64,000 nucleotides of DNA from Warburgia ugandensis. Lineage: Eukaryota; Streptophyta; Magnoliopsida; Canellales; Canellaceae. Positions within the stretch are counted from its first letter, which is position 1; every line of letters starts with the position of its first letter. The stretch spans positions 62,043,495 to 62,107,494 of the forward strand of contig CP141127.1 of NCBI GenBank assembly GCA_035236585.1. Direction: 5' to 3'. Shown piece by piece: positions 57,834-64,000 of this stretch. Under the pieces are notes generated by a model. That model was not told the DNA's origin, made no database searches, and saw only the letters and a program-made list of their open reading frames with translations. Position numbers and translations under genes: made by a program.

Positions 57834-60442
57834 TGTGACGACCCGGGTTTTTATATGATGCAATTTTGATCAAAAGGCGAGATCTCTTGTTTTATAAGTA
57901 TGAAATGCATGAAAATCTTTTTCGTTTTGGAAAACAATCTTTCATAAAAACCCCGAGTGTCAAAACACATTCTCAAATTATCTAGCCATGGCAAAGTTTT
58001 AAATCAACATTATTCCTAAGAAAGTGTTAGTCACAGCCCCAGCTATTAAAGAGTAACTACAATCAAGTAACATTGAAAGATATGGTAGGGGTTTACTTAC
58101 TTGCACTTAGTCTGAGTGTCTTGTATCACAAGCGTTCCTTGCCCTTAAGTATTTACTTTGTGTCTGAAAAATGTTGAGGATTGGGTAAGTATATACTATA
58201 CTCAGTAGGAGCCTATCACTACTAGTTTTATAATGCATGAGATGTTTTAAAATCATATGCTCATTCAAAACATGTGCATGTCTGAATACTCAAGTTCAAC
58301 ATCGATATTAAAATCCATTGTTAAACTGAAATACTAACAACTTAAAGGATCACATAATCCAAAATCGAAAGTATTATATACATATATATCATAACATCAT
58401 GATATACATAAGATGCTTCATTGAATCCAACTGATGGATATCTAGTATGGTATGGTCGACCAACCTCATATCATGCCTCATGCAATGCAAATAAGTCCAT
58501 AAACCATAGGGTCCAACTATGCCCATGACCTCCTCGCCGTGTGGTCCCCGGGTACCTGAGGACACTCGATCATAGCCTCCACGGGGCCTATGACACGTCG
58601 ACCCAGTGCCGTGACACCAGTGGTAGCCCCTGTACCACATGCAGTCGACGTAGGGACTTGCCTCTTTTTGGGCGTGGTACCCATCCACCTAATAGTGGTA
58701 GAGGCCAAGTGGCCAACCCAGACCCCTCGGCATAGCACCCACGAGCCTACTAGCCCAAATCACATAAGATCAAATAAGCCAAAACCTCTTTTCAAAACCT
58801 GTCCTCTTTGGGTCCCCCACATCTGCCTGGCCCTTGGCACTCCAGCATCTTTTGGCAACCCTCAAGGACATGCAATCTTTGCAAGAACTTAATGCTCATA
58901 GATCATGCAATGTATGCAATAGTTTGCAAAACATATCTATGCATGATGTATGTACAAAACATGTATATGCATAAAGCATCTGTCACATGCATGCTAAACA
59001 AGTCACATACTTAAATCATGTATTTGCAAAACAATCATAGTTCTTTTAAAAGAATCTAGTAGCGATAGAGCACCTACCTAACTAGGTTGCGCTAACCCCT
59101 TTGTCCTCGGACGCTCCTGAACATGGTTTGGGGAATCAAGGTTAGTTTGGCCTATCTTTTATGGGTTTTTAGAGTAATTGGTCCTATTACTTAGGCATTA
59201 GGGGTCCATCCCTATGCCTATGGGTGTCCTAAGGTGCTCATTGGTCCTTGGTATCCTCAGTTTTCCAAAGGTCTAGCGACCACGCGCCACCATCCTATTC
59301 TAAGGGTCATGCCAATCTTTGATTGGGCCTTGATCAGGGATTTTATAGTTTGAATGTGTCCGTGTCGGCGACACGGACACAATTCCTTTTGCGGCACCTC
59401 AATTGGAGCTCTAGATCTCAAGTTATAACCGTTTAAGTGTCGCACGTACATAAGGGTCTCAAGAATGAAAAGTCGGAATGCTAGGGAATGCTAGGGCGTT
59501 GCGCGTCTGCGTCGTGTGCCCTAGCTTCCCTAAGGAACGAGAAAACCCCGTACCGCTAGCGCGCTGCGCGTCTGAGGTGTACGCCTCAGCGGGTGCGTCT
59601 GTAGACGCGCCGGGTTTTCCCGCTCGACTGTCTCTTTTGCGGGCATGTCCCCGGACGCGCCTATTTGGTTTTTCAAATGCGGTCGACGTGGGACGTTCCG
59701 ACTAGAACGTCCTGTTCGTTAGGGAACAGGGGCGTCCTCAGGACACCCTGGTTCGACTGTCGAACCAGTGCGGCCCAGGGGACGTCCCTGGGTCCTTGGT
59801 GGCTCTCCAGGGCTCCATTTTGCATGGTTTTTCATACAAAAACCTAGGAAAATTGATCCTAGATCTACTGTGAAGATGGGTTTTGAGGGATCTTGGGCAT
59901 ACTTGACTCGTTGTTGGGTTTTTCTCCTTGTTTTTCCCTCTAGGTCACTCCTCCACAATGAGTTTTCTCCAACCTTTTGGGCTGCCATTAGAGGCGCCCA
60001 AGAGCTCTATTTATAGAGCTATGAGAGGGTCCTGGAGGGGGCTCTCACCGCCTTTGAATGGCAGTGGAGAAACCTCCAGAATGGCGGTGATTTCTCCTCC
60101 AATCACCGTCATTCTAGAACCCTCTAGTGGTTGAAGATGAAGGGTGCCCGTATCAAAATGGGCCCCTGTGTTTTGCAGGCTAAAACCGTTTTTTGTAAAA
60201 ATTACATTTTTGCCCCTGAACTTCAAAGGGCCATAACTTGCTCATTTTAACTCCGTTAAGGGTGATTTTGGTCTTGTTGGATTCCTTTTTCCGAGACGCA
60301 TCTAATGGAACCATTTTTAGGACCAAATTTTTGAGTTCAGTCAAGGTGAATAGTAAAATGACCAAAATTCCCTTATCTTCAAAAACTAATCTTTTCATTG
60401 CTTATCTTGGAATTTTAATATTACAAAATTGGAGTCATTACA
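57834..60442 (-). repeat. 3' LTR of the gypsy element
   Basis: On minus it starts TGTAATGACTCC (60442) and ends CGGGTCGTCACA (57834). It holds a CpG-rich segment (59330-59800) that may include the promoter region. The first 127 bp of the plus-strand end differ from the 5' LTR copy by two substitutions and a 1-bp indel. Confidence 0.92.
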
Positions 60443-60460
60443 TTCTTACCCCCTTAGGGG
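60443..60460 (-). other. Polypurine tract
   Basis: Minus strand CCCCTAAGGGGGTAAGAA directly before the LTR start. Confidence 0.85.
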
Positions 60461-60490
60461 AATTTCACCCCGAAATTCTACTATATACCA

Positions 60491-62533
60491 TCAAAAGATC
60501 TCGGGGTACTTTTCTCACATTTCTGACTCTGATTCCCAAGTCTTTTCTTCCATGTGCGCATTTCTCCACAAAACTTTGACTAAGGGTATGTCCTTGTTCC
60601 GCAACTTCTTATTCTTATGATCCCGGATCTCAACTAGTCTCGTTTCTAGCTTGAGATCCCCCGTCAGCTTTATGGGTACCTGGTTGATGACATGAGCGGG
60701 GTCAGGAACGTACCTCTTTAGCATAGATACGTGGAATACGTTATGTACTTCATATAGCTGAGGGGGTAGTGCGATCCTGTAGGCCACTTTTCCCACTTTC
60801 TCCAGGATTTCGAAAGGTCTTATGTAATGCGGACTAAGCTTGCCTTTGATACCGAACCGCATAACTCCTTTAGTGGGAGATATCTTTAGGAAAACGTGCT
60901 CTCCTATGTCGAATTCCAATGGTCTCCTCCTTCGATCAGCATAGCTCTTTTGGCGGCTTTGAGCTGTGAGGAGGCATCTTCTTATGAGTTTGACCTTCTC
61001 GGCACATTGCTCTACCAACTCGGACTGGAGCACCCTGGACTCTCCAACTTCACTCCAACTGGTGGGTGATCGACAGGGTCTCCATAGAGCGCCTCGTATG
61101 GAGCCATGCTAATGCTTGACTGAAAGCTATTGTTGTACGCAAACTCGACTAGTGGTAGGTTTTCATCCCATCTTTGCTTCCAATCAAGGGCACAAGTTCG
61201 TAACATATCTTCGACTATCTGAATCGTGTGCTCTGACTGTCCATCGGTCTGTGGATGGAAGGTTGTGCTATAGTTCAAGGAAGATCCTAAGGATTTTTGG
61301 ACAGACTTCCAGAGTTGCGAAGTGAAGCGGTTATCCCTATCTGAAGTGATACAAAGGGGTATACCATGTAGACTTACTATCTCTTTGATGTATAGCTGAG
61401 ATAGGCTATCAGTGGATTGGGTATGACGTATAGGAAGGAAATGGGCTGCCTTAGTTAATCTATCAACAATTGCCCAAATCATGTCATGACCCTTAGAGGT
61501 CCTGGGTAGCCCTACGATGAAGTCCATTGTGATATGGTCCCATTTCCATTAGGGTAACTCAAGGGATTGTAACAATCCCGCAGGTCTTTGATGTTCAGCC
61601 TTTACTTGTTGACATGTTAGACACTTTGCCACAAACTTCCCTATGTCTCTTTTCATGCCATCCCACCAATATTGTTTCTTTAAGTCTTGATACATCTTAG
61701 TTCCTCCTGGGTGTATAGTATACTTAGACCGATGAGCCTCTTTTAAGATTTCTTGTCTTAACTCTTCATTAACAGCCGACTTTATTGTTAGACCCGCCAT
61801 AATGATCTTGTGCTTACTTATGTCTGGTTTCCATGTGATTACTTCTTGTAGTAGCTTCCATCTCTTAGTTAATAAACTTGCACACATCCCTTGGGTTTTT
61901 AATGGTGACCCTATTCAGCATCCGATAGTCTACGCACAATCTCATGGAGCCATCCTTTTTCTTAACAAAAAGGACTGGAGCTCCCCACGGAGATACGCTA
62001 GGTCATATGAACCCTTTGTCAAGTAATTCCTGTAACTGTGTCTTCAGTTCTCTTAGTTCTGCAAGAGCCATTCGGTAAGGAGCTTTGGAAATGGGGGAAG
62101 TACCTGGTATAAGATCAATGATAAACTCAATTTCCCTTGGTGGAGGTAGACCTGGTAAGTCCTCAGGGAATACATCAGGAAATTCTCTGACTACCTCGAC
62201 ATCCTCTAGCTTTGGTTGGGGACTCTCGACAGATTCAATCTTGGCTAAGAAGAAGGGGCATCCTTGAGCAATGTGCTTAACTGCTTTCATGGCAGAAATA
62301 ACACACGCTCCAGAATAATCCTTTCTTCCTTGGAGGGTGAAAGTGTCTCCATTAGGTAGGGTAAAAGTGACACGTTTTTGGCGGCAATCAACAAAGGCTT
62401 GATGAAAGGCTAGCCAGTCCATACCTAGGATGATGTCGAAGTCATTCATATCTAAGTGGATAAGATTGGCATGTAACAAATGGTCCTTAATCAAAATGGG
62501 GACATCCTCGAGATAAGAATAGGTGGGAAGTGC
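60491..62533 (-). pseudogene. gypsy pol: protease, truncated RT, integrase and chromodomain-like tail
   Basis: Protease/linker: IILGMDWLAFHQAFVDC, then FPDVFPEDLPGLPPPREIEF. RT begins [25 protein letters not shown] and VTIKN; the frame then jumps to pre-integrase sequence, so the RT palm with its catalytic aspartates and all of RNase H are missing (junction near 61895). Integrase follows: H and C residues in [16 protein letters not shown], core DFIVGLPRT, IWAIVDRLTKAAHF, SDRDNRFTS and YSTTFHPQTDGQSE. The C-terminal part has HYIRPFEILEKVGKVAYRI and a chromodomain-like VKVLWRNAHMEEKTWE. Breaks: stops at 62531-62533, 62000-62002, 61546-61548 and 60515-60517, and a frameshift near 61045. Confidence 0.92.
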
Positions 62534-63733
62534 CTAGCCTACAGGAGTCATGACTTCTAGAGTGAAGTCTAGGTCCTGTGGTATAATGTCCAAGGATGAT
62601 GCAAATTCCCGGGATATGAAAGAATGAGTGGAGCCTGTATCAAATAGAACTTTAGCCGGTATATCATAGATAGAAAGAATACCTTCAACGACTGCATTTG
62701 AAGCTTGGGCTTGATTGGAAGTGAGGGCAAAGACACGTCCTTGGCTTTTTGGAACTTGATCTTCTTTACGCTCTTGTACTTTCCTTTTTGGACAGTTACC
62801 AGAAAAATGTGCTAATTCTCCACAACTATAGCAAGTGATGTTGAAAGTGGGACATGGTTTTCCTGGATGATTTCTGTTACACCTAGGGCATGCCTTCCAA
62901 TCTGGTCTTCTTCCTTTGTTCTCAAACGGCTTCTTGAAAGGTGGCCTAAGTCCAGATGATTGAAATGGTCTCTTTCCTTTATTTCTCATGGTGTTGATGT
63001 TCTTAGTTTCTCTTATTGCCTGGTTCCTTTGATAATCTTTTTCGTATAGGGAGGCCATCTCTACGGATTTGGCTACTGTGGAAGGTTGGAAACCTAGAAC
63101 TCTGTTCCTGAGTCCTGGGTTGAGTCCATCTACAAATCTTTTGGCCGCATCTTCCTCATCAGCACAAGCACATGGTGCAAATCTTCGGAGGCTGATGAAT
63201 CTACTTTCATACTGTTGGATGGTCATATTTCCTTGTTCTAAGTCCATAAATTCCTTTTCCTTCTGTTTCCTTATATGTTCAGGATAATATTTGTCGTTAA
63301 AGACCTTTTTAAACTCTTCCCATCCTATTGTTTCTTGCTGATCAAAATAAGTTCTTTCTGCTGTTTCCCACCAAAATGTAGCCTCTCCTCTAAACACAAA
63401 TGTGGTCATGGGTACTTTTCTTTCTTCAGCTATGTTCATGGCCTTAAATATCTTTTCAATATCAATTAACCATTTTTTAGCTGTAGATGCTCCATCTTCT
63501 CCTGTGAATGAGGGAGCTAGTTTCTGAAACCTTTCTAACTGAACCTCAGTCCTATCTATTGCTTTATCAGGGGAAGGATCTCGGGGGGTAGGAGTTTGGC
63601 TTTGACTATTCATGTATTGTCCCATGTTTTGTAAGAATTGTTGGAATAACTCAGCCATCCCATTGCCCGACCCAGTGGAGTCCACTGGTGGGGCTTCAGG
63701 TCTTGGAGCATTGCTTCCTTTCTTCCTAGGCAT
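62534..63733 (-). CDS. gag: gypsy Gag
   Basis: This is an open frame of 399 codons from ATG at 63733, the longest intact frame in the window. It encodes the retrotransposon capsid protein that packages element RNA. The capsid part includes FTGEDGASTAKKWLIDIEK, ATFWWETAERTYF and IGWEEFKKVFNDKYYPEHIR. A basic region (GKRPFQSSGLRPPFKKPF) precedes a CCHC knuckle, CYSCGELAHFSGNC. The frame runs on into the start of the protease (VLFDTGSTHSFIS, catalytic Asp in DTG) and stops with TAG at 62531-62533, where relatives continue into pol. The start lies about 125 bp after the primer-binding site. Intact Gag may still be made, but protease is cut short. Confidence 0.9.
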   Translation of the reverse strand: MPRKKGSNAPRPEAPPVDSTGSGNGMAELFQQFLQNMGQYMNSQSQTPTPRDPSPDKAIDRTEVQLERFQKLAPSFTGEDGASTAKKWLIDIEKIFKAMNIAEERKVPMTTFVFRGEATFWWETAERTYFDQQETIGWEEFKKVFNDKYYPEHIRKQKEKEFMDLEQGNMTIQQYESRFISLRRFAPCACADEEDAAKRFVDGLNPGLRNRVLGFQPSTVAKSVEMASLYEKDYQRNQAIRETKNINTMRNKGKRPFQSSGLRPPFKKPFENKGRRPDWKACPRCNRNHPGKPCPTFNITCYSCGELAHFSGNCPKRKVQERKEDQVPKSQGRVFALTSNQAQASNAVVEGILSIYDIPAKVLFDTGSTHSFISREFASSLDIIPQDLDFTLEVMTPVG

Positions 63734-63859
63734 CTGTAATCACAAGGTAATTCACCAAATCTCAGTTTGTGTTATCCTATTACCCCTTACTCTTTCATGG
63801 ATGAAACTCGATTATAAGTTATTCTCCTCATAACTGGGCTGTGAGTAGTGTTAAACCGG

Positions 63860-63871
63860 GCTCTGATACCA
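63860..63871 (-). other. Primer-binding site, tRNA-iMet type
   Basis: Minus TGGTATCAGAGC two bases inside the LTR end at 63874. Confidence 0.93.
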
Positions 63872-63873
63872 AC

Positions 63874-64000
63874 TGTGACGACCCGGGTTTTTATATGATG
63901 CAATTTTGATCAAAAGGCGAGATCTCTTGTTTTATAAGTATGAAATGCATGAAAATATTTTTCGTTTTGGAAAACAATCTTTCATAAAACCCCAAGTGTC
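63874..64000 (-). repeat. 5' LTR of the gypsy element, inner end only
   Basis: It begins TGTGACGACCCGGGTTTTT on plus, as at 57834. Only 127 bp lie in the window. Confidence 0.93.

Larger units (their letters stand above)
57834..64000 (-). mobile_element. Ty3-gypsy chromovirus-like (Del/Tekay type) element, 5' LTR runs off the right edge
   Basis: Minus-strand order: 5' LTR (from beyond 64000 to 63874), primer-binding site, gag, protease, RT start, then directly integrase with a chromodomain-like tail, polypurine tract, 3' LTR (60442-57834, 2609 bp). The internal region is only 3.43 kb because the RT core and RNase H are deleted. It inserted into the transposase of CACTA copy 6. Clade call is from the gag type, the iMet primer site and the C-terminal block after integrase. 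Confidence 0.92.

Noticed and set aside
59330-59800. CpG island of a host gene promoter
   Set aside because: The block is inside an LTR and recurs in the solo LTR at 38331-41150.
59478-60016. Open frames of 60-90 codons in the GC-rich block at 59478-60016
   Set aside because: They lie within an LTR, on both strands and in several frames, as expected where GC-rich DNA has few stops.

Overview
The window reads as nuclear DNA of a flowering plant (or at least a seed plant) with a large, repeat-dominated genome. It is AT-rich, has no long intact cellular gene, and is built almost entirely from plant transposable elements: CACTA (En/Spm) DNA transposons, Ty3-gypsy and other LTR retrotransposons, an RTE-type LINE and a plant LINE RNase H fragment. 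The only host-gene remnant I recognise is a short exon of a malectin-like receptor kinase on the minus strand at 3514-3781. The species cannot be told from the sequence.

Layout. 1-2843: 5' half of a CACTA element (copy 1, minus). It abuts a truncated 5' LTR of a miniature LTR retrotransposon (2848-3513), which itself sits in the receptor-kinase exon. 4890-5590: LINE RNase H remnant. 7211-12080: a CACTA relative (copy 4) with a duplicated end and a degenerate Transposase_24/Ulp1-protease gene. 12080-17150: mostly unassigned AT-rich DNA. 17160-22518: CACTA copy 2 (minus), split by an RTE LINE (17681-20880) with 5' tandem monomers. 22567-29445: a 305-bp tandem pair, two decayed gypsy-type LTR ends in opposite orientation and a 64-65 bp minisatellite. 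33167-37340: another Ulp1-carrying CACTA relative (copy 5) and a nearby transposase tail. 37487-43727: a nest of LTRs with a 2.8-kb solo LTR inside another LTR. 43728-49440: the most complete CACTA copy (copy 3, plus). 49890-56092: minisatellites and further nested LTRs. 56093-57833: CACTA copy 6 (minus), cut on the right by a young but defective chromovirus-like gypsy element (57834 to beyond the window end).

How it fits together. CACTA copies 1, 2 and 3 share one architecture: TIR, subterminal repeats pairing AAAGTCGTTTA with its complement, a two-exon small gene with a 73-80 nt intron, a microsatellite, a second internal patch of the subterminal motif, then the tnp2 transposase. The small gene, with an FDEEWWLYHQ-like motif, is not a standard named CACTA gene and is the best candidate for something undescribed. 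The gypsy element has nearly identical LTR ends but lacks the RT core and RNase H and carries several stops, which suggests it was already defective and mobilised in trans.
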